From contig NC_008709.1 of NCBI RefSeq assembly GCF_000015285.1, forward strand, positions 2,294,001-2,358,000: a DNA stretch of 64,000 bases. The letters run 5' to 3'. The DNA is from Psychromonas ingrahamii 37 (GTDB lineage Bacteria > Pseudomonadota > Gammaproteobacteria > Enterobacterales > Psychromonadaceae). A model generated the notes under the pieces. That model searched no databases, had not been told where the DNA came from, and saw nothing but the letters and a program-made list of their open reading frames with translations. Positions 29,269-37,780 of the stretch are shown here, piece after piece. Numbering within the stretch: position 1 is the first letter of the stretch; each line of letters begins with the position of its first letter. A program made the position numbers and the translations under genes.

Positions 29269-29736
29269 ATGGCTAAAGAAATAGAGAGAAAATTTTTACT
29301 TGATCTAACTAAATTAGGTTCGCTTGATAGCGGAACTTTAATCAGACAAGGGTATATCACAACAATAGATAAAACTGTTGTACGCACTAGATTAGCTGGA
29401 GATAGAGCTTATCTTACGCTGAAAGGTAAAAACAAAGGGGTCACTCGTACTGAGTTTGAATATGAAATACCAGTCAATGATGCTCAGGAAATAATATCTG
29501 AGTTATGTAATGGACCGGTAGTAGAAAAGACAAGATATTTGATAGTTTATTCTGGTCACACTTGGGAAGTTGATATTTTTCACGGAGATAACGACGGCTT
29601 AGTGGTAGCCGAAATAGAGCTTGAAAGTGAGCAGGAAACATTTGAATTACCGCACTGGATAACCACTGAAGTGAGTGGCGATCCAAAGTACTATAATTCA
29701 AGTCTATTAGATAACCCCTTCAAGCATTGGAAATAG
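29269..29736 (+). CDS. CYTH domain protein (triphosphate-binding)
   Basis: The 155-residue single-domain protein begins MAKEIERKFLL, the EIERKF signature of the CYTH fold. It continues with the alternating charged strands VRTRLAGDRAYLTLKGK, TRTEFEYEIP and AEIELESEQE expected of the acidic/basic triphosphate tunnel. Bacterial stand-alone members are metal-dependent tripolyphosphatases or thiamine-triphosphatase-like enzymes; some are class IV adenylate cyclases. Which activity applies cannot be decided here. The ATG at 29269 has a GGAAGAGAG site. It is followed after 91 bp by a small SHOCT protein gene, with a hairpin between them. Confidence 0.9.
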   Translation: MAKEIERKFLLDLTKLGSLDSGTLIRQGYITTIDKTVVRTRLAGDRAYLTLKGKNKGVTRTEFEYEIPVNDAQEIISELCNGPVVEKTRYLIVYSGHTWEVDIFHGDNDGLVVAEIELESEQETFELPHWITTEVSGDPKYYNSSLLDNPFKHWK

Positions 29737-29750
29737 AATTTAACAAGCAG

Positions 29751-29783
29751 GTTGCTGAAGCCTAGCTGAAACACTTCAGCAAC
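29751..29783. terminator. Hairpin between the CYTH and SHOCT genes
   Basis: A 10-bp stem (GTTGCTGAAG at 29751, CTTCAGCAAC at 29774-29783) with a 13-nt loop lies 15 bp after the CYTH stop. No U-tract follows, so termination is uncertain. Confidence 0.45.
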
Positions 29784-29827
29784 TGATCCGACGTTGTTAG
29801 ACGGTAAAGAAAACGAGGAGAAATAAA

Positions 29828-30061
29828 ATGATGTATGGATATCAAGATATGATGGGCTGGGGAGGTGGCATAGGCATGATTGCTTTTTGGATTCTTCTTA
29901 TTATTGTCATCTTTGTACTAGCGAAACTATATAATACGTCTCAATCATCCGAAAGTATGGAAAAAGAAGAAAGCCCAATAGAGATAATCAAAAAAAGATA
30001 CGCTAGCGGTAAAATAGATAAAGAGGAATTCGAGCAAAAGAAAAAAGATCTTGAAAAATAA
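29828..30061 (+). CDS. Small SHOCT-domain membrane protein
   Basis: The 77-residue protein has a Gly/Met-rich start (MMYGYQDMMGWGGG), one membrane segment at about residues 18-36, and a C-terminal SHOCT motif, IEIIKKRYASGKIDKEEFEQ. SHOCT is a short oligomerisation or association helix pair common at protein ends. Proteins with this layout occur near heavy-metal or membrane-stress genes, but nothing here specifies a role. A GAGGAG site lies 7 nt upstream of the double ATG. Confidence 0.88.
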   Translation: MMYGYQDMMGWGGGIGMIAFWILLIIVIFVLAKLYNTSQSSESMEKEESPIEIIKKRYASGKIDKEEFEQKKKDLEK

Positions 30062-30509
30062 CCGCTAAGCTTTGCTGTCAGTTAATAAGACCAAAAGCAT
30101 TAAATTTATGATTAATTGTGGTAAAGAAAAATAGATGCCCACAAAGCACTCTATGCGAAATTTTAAAAAAGTTCGATCCGCTATGGGGGCCGCGATATAT
30201 GGCTACCACATAAAAAGGGGTGAGTCCTTTTCTGACCCTGATGGATATTGCCGCGTTAACCAGTGGCGGCCTTAAAGAAGTGTTTAAAAAATAAAAAACT
30301 AACTCATCAACCAACAACCAACATTTTTTAAACATAGAAGCAGGGCAGTGATAGTTAAATAATTAGTCACTAACTCGTTTGAAAATTTTGTGTTATAACA
30401 ATGACTATTACTGAGCATTGCCTCTGTTGTATCTAAGCGAGTTTTTTAAGGGGTAGTGGGGTTATTGGCCTTTAAGCGGTTTGAATAAAATAATAAAAAG
30501 GAAACCAGT
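30062..30509. other. Spacer with a possible gene tail relic
   Basis: This 448-bp stretch has no intact gene. At 30217-30294 a rightward frame reads SPFLTLMDIAALTSGGLKEV and ends KK-stop, which looks like a genuine protein C-terminus without its upstream part. I cannot name the family. Confidence 0.4.
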
Positions 30510-31157
30510 ATGAATATCGAATTTTCAAATATTGAAGCCCGTGTTATCGGCTGCCTAATGGAGAAAGAGCTAACAACCCCTGACTTATACCCCCTTACTT
30601 TAAATAGTTTAACCAATGCATGTAACCAGAAAAGCAACCGCGATCCGGTAATGTTACTCTCGGAAGCGGAAGTGTTAGATGCTGTGGACGCTTTAATAGA
30701 AAAACGTTTAATAAACGATGAAAGTGGTTTTCATGGCCGTGTAACAAAGTACCGGCACCGTTTTTGTAACACCGAATTTGGCAATTTTCAATTTACTGGG
30801 CAAGAAAAAGGCATTATCTGCTGCATGCTATTAAGGGGGGCGCAAACGCCCGGAGAGCTAAGAACAAGATCCCATAGACTATGCCAGTTTATTGATGTAA
30901 AAGAGGTTGAGAATGTCCTTGATAAATTAGTCCAGGATTCACTGGTCGTTAAATTACCCCGTGAAGCTGGAAAGCGCGATAGCCGTTATATGCATCAATT
31001 TAGTGGTGAAGTTGATCTTGCTGAAGTTCCCCTTACAGTGGCGCCTGTATCAGAAGTTGTGCAGGGAGATGATCGCATTGAACAATTAGAAAAAGACTTA
31101 TCTGCACTGAAGAATGAAGTGTCTGAATTAAGATATCTTATTGAGCAGAGACTATAA
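30510..31157 (+). CDS. yceH: YceH family protein (DUF480)
   Basis: The 215-residue protein matches E. coli YceH in length and motifs. It starts with the winged-helix segment IEARVIGCLMEKELTTPD and YPLTLNSLTNACNQKSNR. A second winged helix follows (RGAQTPGELRTRS, LPREAGKRDSRY), and a short C-terminal coiled coil ends the protein. The two winged-helix domains suggest nucleic-acid or protein binding, but the cellular role is unknown. An AAAAGG site precedes the ATG at 30510. No partner gene is evident. Confidence 0.93.
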   Translation: MNIEFSNIEARVIGCLMEKELTTPDLYPLTLNSLTNACNQKSNRDPVMLLSEAEVLDAVDALIEKRLINDESGFHGRVTKYRHRFCNTEFGNFQFTGQEKGIICCMLLRGAQTPGELRTRSHRLCQFIDVKEVENVLDKLVQDSLVVKLPREAGKRDSRYMHQFSGEVDLAEVPLTVAPVSEVVQGDDRIEQLEKDLSALKNEVSELRYLIEQRL

Positions 31158-31474
31158 AATTAGTAGCTGGTGATTCGAACTATTGTGGCATCAGTACAAG
31201 TTTAACCAGCAATGTAAAAAGTGAAAGCGCCAAGAGGAAAAGTTATCTGTTATACCACACGCATTAATTAACTAACTAGATTTTCCCACTCCCTTTGGCA
31301 GAGTGTTTTAACTTTTTCTACTTCTACCTGATGCCTGACTTGTGCAATACATTGACTATAGAACAGCCCGTAAGGTGCGCCAATTGCGGTGCGCACCATA
31401 GCAATTCTATTAATTAAGTGATGAATAGAAAGTAGTTATATAACTTAACTATATAACTTAACTATATAATTTAA
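31158..31474. other. Noncoding spacer
   Basis: The stretch contains a REP-like palindrome near 31374-31400 (GGTGCGCC...GGTGCGCACC), related to the repeats at 11306 and 18711. A 13-bp tandem repeat (AACTATATAACTT type, about three copies at 31436-31478) runs up to the stop of the leftward gene. Confidence 0.6.
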
Positions 31475-32311
31475 CTATAGGGAAGAAAGATTTTCACTTA
31501 GTTTGATCAGATAATCTTTGCCATAAGGTCCATTTTCAATATCTCGCTCAAGAAAGTCAGGTAAATTTTTGACATATTCATCAGAGAAAAAGGCAATGCC
31601 GCAAGCAATACATGCCACGCTATCGGTATCTCCGCCAAGATTAACTGATTTATCAAGCACCTCGGTAAGAGAGTCAGACTGAGACAGCACGGTTAAAACA
31701 GCATCAATAGTTTCAATGGCATTACATTCTGTTCGGCTCGTTTTATCACGCTGAAAGATCTCGTTTGTTTGTTGGCAAACATAATCAAACAGCCCCTCTT
31801 TTTTGCCTAATTGATTAACAAAATAATAGACTGCCAAAGCAACGGCTTGTGAGGCTACAATGCCTTCATAAGAGTCATGAGTCACTGAAGCCTGAATTCT
31901 TGCTTTCTCAAGCATCTCGGTTTTATCTTTAATCAAACCTAAGGGGACCGAACGCATCGCTGAGCCATTTCTAATACTGTCGGCATAAATATTTTCAATA
32001 AACTCATTTGATGTTTCGGTATTCAGTAAAAAGTTATAGAATTCTTCAGAATAAGATTGGCGGGGATCGCGCTTAAATGCTTTTAAAAAATATTCCGCAA
32101 CCAGATTTGCGTTCCATGGGCCTGACTCATTAACCATTAATTCAGCAATCGCTATCGACATCTGAGTATCATCGGTATAACAACCAGTGGATTTTTTATC
32201 TAAGCAGATCTGATGATACTTGGTAAGGCAGTGGTTTTCTTTAATATATTCATTCTCTGTAAACTCAAATCCTGCGCCGTAAGCATCGGCCATGGCAATC
32301 ACTAATAACAT
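31475..32311 (-). CDS. ADP-ribosylglycohydrolase family protein
   Basis: The 278-residue protein has the family's metal-binding motifs: an N-terminal MADAYGAGFEF, the YTDDTQMS motif near residue 45 and the C-terminal GGDTDSVACIACG. These Asp/Thr residues bind the two Mg ions used to remove ADP-ribose from proteins or nucleic acids, as in DraG and ARH enzymes. The length is typical. The target is unknown, and no ADP-ribosyltransferase or dinitrogenase gene is in the window. The ATG at 32311 has an AAAGGAC site upstream. Confidence 0.9.
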   Translation of the reverse strand: MLLVIAMADAYGAGFEFTENEYIKENHCLTKYHQICLDKKSTGCYTDDTQMSIAIAELMVNESGPWNANLVAEYFLKAFKRDPRQSYSEEFYNFLLNTETSNEFIENIYADSIRNGSAMRSVPLGLIKDKTEMLEKARIQASVTHDSYEGIVASQAVALAVYYFVNQLGKKEGLFDYVCQQTNEIFQRDKTSRTECNAIETIDAVLTVLSQSDSLTEVLDKSVNLGGDTDSVACIACGIAFFSDEYVKNLPDFLERDIENGPYGKDYLIKLSENLSSL

Positions 32312-32621
32312 TTACTTGTCCTTTCTTGTATAGGGATATGTGCTTTTCGTTATTACTTACGCCAATTCCACTTATTACATATTTAAGATAATAAAGAATC
32401 GCTGTTTTTCTTATTCCAGTATGCGGCGGTTAACCACCAAAAATTTAATTGAGCTGTTGCCATCGCATATATATTGCCGTTTTCTAAATTCAACTAAAGC
32501 CATTTTTTGCTGACCGCAGCATAAATAAATTCCTAATTTTTTAAATATGAACACAAAATCAGTATCTTAAAATACTTGATAAGTGCCTCTTATAATAAAC
32601 AAACAGCTGTGCAATAGGTTA
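32312..32621. other. Noncoding spacer
   Basis: I see no gene or strong structure in these 310 bp. They separate the acetyltransferase gene from the ADP-ribosylglycohydrolase gene, both leftward. Confidence 0.5.
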
Positions 32622-33467
32622 TTATTCGGTTAAATTTTTATACCACACATTCATGCTCTCAATATTTCCGGAAATATTGGTGTTGTTTTTTAGCCTTCCG
32701 CCAAATTGGTAACCTGCCTTACTAAATGTAATATTCATTCCCGCAGACATAGCACGAGCTATTGTATAGGCCGTTTTGATTCCCTTGTTCTTCATGGCGT
32801 TTTCCATTTGAAGAAGAAGGCATTGAGCAAATCCCTTACCTCTGTATTCCGGGAGTGTGGCAAAGTCGGTCATTTCAGCGTTGCACGATTGTTTGTCCAT
32901 TTCTGCCGATGATACAGCCACCAGTCGACCACTGGTTTCTATCCCAAAATAATCAATATTACTTTTCATGGTATTAATTATATAGGCAGGATCATCTATC
33001 GGAAAAGGGTAGGATTGAAATACAGTATTATAAAGATCAGCAATAGTGATTGCATCTGCTTTATTACAAATGCGTAGGGTAGTATCACCGCTCAAATGGC
33101 ATTTGGATTTGGCCACTTGTTTTTCAAGCGCAGTTTTGAGAATTTTATTCATTTTCACAAGGTCAGGCTCTGCGGCACGTTCGACGTTGAGGTAGAATCC
33201 TAGAAATACAGCCGCTATTTTTCCGTCATAGAACCCAGGTATACGGGCTTCTTCCTTAAAACCTCTCGCTAAAAACAATGCAGAATGGCATTCGGGAACT
33301 TTGGCAAATATTTTTGAATAATTATTTTTTATGGCCAAATCAACTAGATTGCATGGCGTGGTTGAGGGGGCTTCAGGGGCTAATTTGATTAAATAGATGC
33401 GATCATTATAGCTGCCATGCTGAATCATACTTCCTTCAAATTTCTCAATAATATCTTTAGAATCCAT
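32622..33467 (-). CDS. ablB: Beta-lysine N6-acetyltransferase (GNAT)
   Basis: The protein of about 281 residues has a C-terminal GNAT fold with the acetyl-CoA loop LPEYRGKGFAQCLLLQME and an N-terminal AblB-type extension (YNDRIYLIKL, YSKIFAKVP, GFYDG). AblB acetylates beta-lysine to N-epsilon-acetyl-beta-lysine, a compatible solute made under salt stress. The frame is open to 33524, but the ATG at 33467 has an AGGAAG site 8 nt upstream. It overlaps the stop of the upstream frame by 11 nt, as in a coupled ablA-ablB pair. The partner lysine 2,3-aminomutase appears to survive only as a C-terminal fragment. Confidence 0.8.
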   Translation of the reverse strand: MDSKDIIEKFEGSMIQHGSYNDRIYLIKLAPEAPSTTPCNLVDLAIKNNYSKIFAKVPECHSALFLARGFKEEARIPGFYDGKIAAVFLGFYLNVERAAEPDLVKMNKILKTALEKQVAKSKCHLSGDTTLRICNKADAITIADLYNTVFQSYPFPIDDPAYIINTMKSNIDYFGIETSGRLVAVSSAEMDKQSCNAEMTDFATLPEYRGKGFAQCLLLQMENAMKNKGIKTAYTIARAMSAGMNITFSKAGYQFGGRLKNNTNISGNIESMNVWYKNLTE

Positions 33468-33738
33468 TAATTTCGCTTCCTGACTCGTTTGGTCCCTCAG
33501 GGACAAGTGTCTTTGTTTGATCATAATCCGATAGAAGCTTATCGATACCTATCGGTTTGTATTCAGTCTTATTATCCGTAGAAAGATGCAGTACACAGGT
33601 TTCACTGTTGCGATCGCAACAAGACGCTTTTCTGCAATGCGCTTCTTCGACGGGAAAAAGATCGGAATAAAATTCCTGATCTCGTGGGACTTGCCGCATC
33701 AAGATAAAGTTGGTTTTGGCATTGACCACTAAATTCAA
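33457..33738 (-). pseudogene. ablA: Possible C-terminal remnant of lysine 2,3-aminomutase
   Basis: A 93-codon frame (TTG at 33738, open upstream to about 33848) ends 11 nt inside ablB. It carries a Cys cluster (CRKASCCDRN, C) and the tail KPIGIDKLLSDYDQTKTLVP. These resemble the Cys-containing tail and 'VGVAGLL...LEPVG' ending of lysine 2,3-aminomutases. No radical-SAM core lies upstream, only AT-rich DNA, so the gene body would be deleted. The match is weak and from memory; a small unrelated Cys-rich protein coupled to ablB is the alternative. Confidence 0.42.
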
Positions 33739-34156
33739 TAAAAAGAAAGGCGACGAGTCACCTCTAATGAATGAGATTGTTGGAAAAAGACCGCAAAACC
33801 AGCAAATAAACGATTTATCTGAAAGTATAAGAAGAATAAAAGCCCTTTACCAAAAAACACCTTGATTTGAACGGAATGTTTTTTTATTGCGATCAAACCT
33901 GAACTGAGTTGGTTATTCTAATTTGTAACTATCCATATATTAGGTCTGATACTTAATCAGTTTTATTTTATTTACTGTCCAGTGAATAACTCAAACATCA
34001 TATTTCGTAATAAATAACGGAAGTGATGCTGATAATCGTTATACATTTACTTTATCTTCTGATTAACCTAACACTTCACAAGCTTATCAACCACATAAAG
34101 TTTGTGGCTTGTCTATTATTAAACTCAAGGGATCACACAATTTGAGGATAATAACC
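33739..34156. other. Spacer upstream of the DUF4145-like gene
   Basis: The first 110 bp continue the ablA-like frame without a start codon. The rest is AT-rich with no supported gene and should hold the promoter of the gene at 34157. Confidence 0.45.
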
Positions 34157-35749
34157 ATGGGCCAATTAGCATATTTACCGAATAGCACACAACTGACGAA
34201 TAACTATTTATTTATAGAGCACAGCTTTCCGGAACTTTATCGTTTAAGCCAAGAGGTAGAAAAACACTATTCAACGGATCACTCCTGCTGTTTACTAAAA
34301 GCGCGCATGTTTGTTGAACTGTGGTGCCATGAAGTAGGAGCAAAACTAAATTTATATCCTCCCATCACTGGAGACTTAAATAGCAAAATAAAGCAAATTT
34401 CATATAGTCATAAAGTGCCGGGTTATATTCTTGATACACTGAATAAGTTGCGTATTGAAGGGAATAAAAGTGCTCATATTTTAAAACGTTATGATGGTTC
34501 ATGGAGTTGTGAATACGCATTAAGTAAATACAAGTTAGATAACTTAATGAAAAGCTTATTAGAGATAACCCAATACCTTGCTTATAAATTAAATATGCAA
34601 AACGATTCTGAGCTTAATGTGTGGCAAGAACCCACTAAGTTAGCACTGCAAGAAGATATTTATGGATCACTCTTAGGTAATAAAGAAGCGACATATTCAC
34701 TTGCTAAACATTATGCAATAAAAATGCAGCAAGCAACTGAACATAATCAAATATCAGGCAAAGAAAATAAAGCAAAAATGCAATTACTGCAACATGATTT
34801 AGCTTACTGGTTGGCTCGTGCGCATAAGCAGGATCACCAGGAAACCTGGTTACTTTATGCCGAAGTTTATAAAAATAAATTCCTGCCATTACCAGAAAAT
34901 ATAACCGTTGAAAGTTGTTTTAAAGAAGCTTTAAAAAATGATGATTCAGGTGAAGTCCCCTCTCAATATGCGGCATACCTGTTACAAAATTCTCAACATA
35001 AACGTGGTGTTAACTTCATACATCAAGCCGCTGAAAAAGCTAACCACGATGCCATTAAAGCGCTACAAACCTATTATTACGAAAAAGACCAAAAACAGTA
35101 TTTAAAGTGGGTTGATGCAGGCATTAATGCCTACGTAAAACAGTCTTTTATCTTAGACTTCGCACATAAATTAGATGTTTGGGAAAAAGACAAAGAAAAT
35201 CAACTCCTTCAAAAACAGGTTAAAACAGCACTCATTAATGCGCAATCACATCAGTCGGAGGGTCTAAAATACTTTCAAGGTTATTGTGATTATTATGGTT
35301 ATTGGGGTAAAAATTCCAATCCAGAGCAAGGTTTAAATCTCATGGTTGATAGTCATGAGCAACTTCCTGCTTTCCTTCATTATGAAGATAAACTATTTAA
35401 CCTGTTAAAAAATAAACCTGAGCATTCAGATCTTGCATTAGAGATTTCAAACAGAGCGCTATCTTGCACTAGTGGGACAAGCAAAGCGCAAATGCAGTTT
35501 GACCTTGCAATGTTAATTTGGCAAAAACTGCGAGCAGATCACCAAGTGAAATGTTCTCATTCACTAAAAGTACTGATCAGGGAATCAGCAAAAAGTGGCT
35601 GTGTTGATGCCCAGCAATTTATGAAATCCCCGAAAGGAAAAGCATTAATGCAGGATAACAGTGTTATATGCCAAAATAATGGCAAAAAATCAGTCGATAG
35701 GAAGAAATTACAACAAGCGAAAAAAAACGCGCGCAGAGCGAAACGCTAA
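34157..35749 (+). CDS. DUF4145-like (HEPN-type) protein with Sel1-like repeats
   Basis: The product of about 530 residues starts with a helical DUF4145-like domain (residues 1-165). It reads FPELYRLSQEVEKHY, then ARMFVELWCHEVG and LNKLRIEGNKSAHILKRYD, where the NKSAH segment resembles the conserved 'GNxAAH' of that family. The remainder is a helical solenoid with Sel1/TPR-like units (EATYSLAKHYA, SQYAAYLLQ, QMQFDLAMLIWQ, AKSGCVDAQQFM) and a Lys/Arg-rich tail. The frame opens at a TTG at 34109, but the ATG at 34157 has a GAGGA site and fits the domain start. DUF4145 domains occur in restriction subunits and abortive-infection proteins. It lies just upstream of a decayed CARF gene, which suggests a signalling or defence role, by inference. 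Confidence 0.72.
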   Translation: MGQLAYLPNSTQLTNNYLFIEHSFPELYRLSQEVEKHYSTDHSCCLLKARMFVELWCHEVGAKLNLYPPITGDLNSKIKQISYSHKVPGYILDTLNKLRIEGNKSAHILKRYDGSWSCEYALSKYKLDNLMKSLLEITQYLAYKLNMQNDSELNVWQEPTKLALQEDIYGSLLGNKEATYSLAKHYAIKMQQATEHNQISGKENKAKMQLLQHDLAYWLARAHKQDHQETWLLYAEVYKNKFLPLPENITVESCFKEALKNDDSGEVPSQYAAYLLQNSQHKRGVNFIHQAAEKANHDAIKALQTYYYEKDQKQYLKWVDAGINAYVKQSFILDFAHKLDVWEKDKENQLLQKQVKTALINAQSHQSEGLKYFQGYCDYYGYWGKNSNPEQGLNLMVDSHEQLPAFLHYEDKLFNLLKNKPEHSDLALEISNRALSCTSGTSKAQMQFDLAMLIWQKLRADHQVKCSHSLKVLIRESAKSGCVDAQQFMKSPKGKALMQDNSVICQNNGKKSVDRKKLQQAKKNARRAKR

Positions 35750-35856
35750 TAAATCACCTAACTATATGAAATATAAATCAAAAAATAAGCTATTAAAGCT
35801 AGTATCACAGGCACTCTTTGGGTACAGTGAAATATTACCTTTGTTGGAAAGTTGAT

Positions 35857-36183
35857 ATGAAGAAGATACTGCTGGCGATTACTGGTGCAAGCCCGCAGAT
35901 GGTCACCGAAATGCTATATGCTTTTCATACTGAAGGTAAAACATTTCCTGAGGAAATGTACATTATTACAACCAGAATATGACATGCCGCCTATCAAGTT
36001 TGATAAGTCGCATATTTAGTTGATTGAAGATGACCAAGATGAGCCCGTTAATGATGCCAAAAGCATTGTGGATCAAACTTTTATGGCCGACTTTATCACC
36101 TGTAAAGTATTCGACTTAACGCAAAATAATAATCTTGCCATACATGCCTCTATTGCTGGTGGACAGACATCCTCCCCGGTCTA
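35857..36183 (+). pseudogene. Decayed Cas_NE0113-type (CARF, ring-nuclease-like) gene
   Basis: The first 42 codons read MKKILLAITGASPQMVTEML, then PEEMYIITTR, and end in a stop at about 35983. This is the N-terminal Rossmann strand and 'TG.SPQVVTETLYAL' motif of the NE0113 family. After a frameshift the sequence resumes with IEDDQDEPVNDAKSIVD and FDLTQNNNLAIHASIAGGQ, matching the family's conserved 'hasIAGGrKtM' core, then stops at 36183. Family members sense or degrade cyclic oligoadenylates made by type III CRISPR systems, though some lie outside CRISPR loci. From 36184 to 36390 another short decayed frame ends SAGLLQLAIESERLINLGIS. No CRISPR array or Cas10 is in the window. Confidence 0.7.
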
Positions 36184-36528
36184 AAGGACAGGGATTACTG
36201 CTAGCGTTGGAAGAATGAATTTACTGGTCTTCTTAACGATATTAATGGTTATAAAGATGAATTTTATAGTGGGGTTGTTGAGGTGCTTTAACTTGAAAAA
36301 GTACACTCAAGTAGCGCTGGTCTATTACAGTTAGCTATAGAGAGCGAAAGACTTATTAACTTAGGTATTTCAGAAAAATTAAAATAATAAACCCGAATAA
36401 ACGCATCAATGCTCGTCCCACAGGACTCGACAGTCAACAGTGCTATTAGGTTCAAGTTGTGTTGTGTTTTTTCCCCATTATCCTTATTCCCTTGTTCTAC
36501 GCGGCCATGAAATTTTTCGGAGTATTAA

Positions 36529-37425
36529 ATGACAACAAACACACAAATTGAGCGCTTATACTTTATTGGCGATATTCACGGGCAACAGGAAAAGTTAGCG
36601 CAGTTACTGGAATGTATCAATTTTGAGCCACATCAACCGGCTACGAATCATCAACTGGTTTTTATTGGCGACTTAATTGATAACGCACCAGGGTTTAGCG
36701 GGAATCATATTGCGCTGTTAAATCAGGTTAAAACACTGACGGATCAAAAACAGGCACATTGCATATTGGGTAATCACGAGTTTAATGCTGTCGGTTGGGC
36801 GCTTAAAAAGGCGGACGGCTCCTTTTTACGGCCGCATACAAAAAACAATTACCTGCAACACCAAGCTTTCTTGACGGCGGTGGGCGAGGATAGCCTTGAG
36901 CATCAGCAATGGATTAACTGGTTTAAGCAATTACCGTTATTTCTTGATTTTACAACGGTGCGCGCCATTCATGCTTGTTGGGATAATGATGCGATTAATG
37001 CCATTCAGCCTTACTTAAATAAAGATAACTCTTTAAAAGAGGCGCACTGGCATAATGCGTTTGATAAACAGCATGAGCTTTATGCATTGTGCGAAACCCT
37101 ACTAAAAGGGCCTGAGCAGACCATGCCGGTGGGGCAGTTTTTTGTCGATAAAACAGGTAAAAAGCGGACTCAACAACGCATTGAGTGGTGGCATGACTAT
37201 CATCTTCAAAAAAATGCTAAGCCTGTTTTAATCGGTCACTATACCTTAAACGGGTATCCTGCAAAAAAATCACAGTCGGTTGTTTGTGTTGATTACAATG
37301 CTGCAAAAGGAGATAACCCATTAGTGGCCTATGAAGTGTGTCTGTCTGCTGAAAGTGCAATAAATTTTGGGGATGAGTGCAATTTTCATTATATTAATAA
37401 AGCCAGTTATGCGAATGCTATTTAA
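36529..37425 (+). CDS. Calcineurin-like metallophosphoesterase
   Basis: The 298-residue protein has the full set of metallophosphoesterase motifs: GDIHGQ, GDLIDN, GNHE near residue 83, a histidine in RAIHACW, and GHYTLNGYP. These bind two metal ions that hydrolyse phosphomonoesters or diesters. It resembles PrpE/ApaH-type cytoplasmic phosphatases more than exported ones; no signal peptide is seen. The ATG at 36529 has a GGAG site 9 nt upstream. It lies downstream of the decayed CARF gene and is followed after 67 bp by a small gene on the same strand. Substrate unknown; cyclic oligonucleotide or protein phosphate are possibilities only. Confidence 0.87.
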   Translation: MTTNTQIERLYFIGDIHGQQEKLAQLLECINFEPHQPATNHQLVFIGDLIDNAPGFSGNHIALLNQVKTLTDQKQAHCILGNHEFNAVGWALKKADGSFLRPHTKNNYLQHQAFLTAVGEDSLEHQQWINWFKQLPLFLDFTTVRAIHACWDNDAINAIQPYLNKDNSLKEAHWHNAFDKQHELYALCETLLKGPEQTMPVGQFFVDKTGKKRTQQRIEWWHDYHLQKNAKPVLIGHYTLNGYPAKKSQSVVCVDYNAAKGDNPLVAYEVCLSAESAINFGDECNFHYINKASYANAI

Positions 37426-37492
37426 TCACAGTTATTTAACGATAAGAGGCGCAATAATAAAACGATGATAGAGATTAAAATGGAGTAAGAAT

Positions 37493-37780
37493 ATGCTGAG
37501 TAAATTTGAGCAAGTCCCTACAGACAGTGAGACAAAAATTTTATATCAGCACCAAGCTAAACTGGGCGACTATGATGTGCTATATCAAATCTGGCACTGG
37601 GATGGCATTAAAGCTGAAAGCATTATATTTGCCAGTGAAGATGTTTCTACATTAGATGATGATAAACTTAAAAGAGAGATCAGCCAATCCCGGCTATTAA
37701 AAGAAAACTCAAGCATCACATTAAAGCGCAATGAATCAGGCTTTACCTTTGTAAATTTTAATTTTGAAACAGATGAATAG
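37493..37780 (+). CDS. Small uncharacterised protein
   Basis: The 95-residue acidic protein (MLSKFEQVPTDSETKILYQ...) has no motif I recognise and no signal peptide or membrane segment. The pattern of alternating strands and a central helix suggests a small folded domain. A GGAG site lies 9 nt before the ATG, and codon use looks like the neighbours. It is probably co-transcribed with the metallophosphoesterase 67 bp upstream. Confidence 0.65.
   Translation: MLSKFEQVPTDSETKILYQHQAKLGDYDVLYQIWHWDGIKAESIIFASEDVSTLDDDKLKREISQSRLLKENSSITLKRNESGFTFVNFNFETDE

Noticed and set aside
35661-35855. 64-codon frame overlapping the end of the DUF4145-Sel1 gene and ending just before the CARF relic
   Set aside because: It overlaps a better-supported frame for 89 bp and its Lys/Arg content reflects the A-rich DNA. 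A short peptide from the ATG at 35766 cannot be excluded, but there is no supporting evidence.
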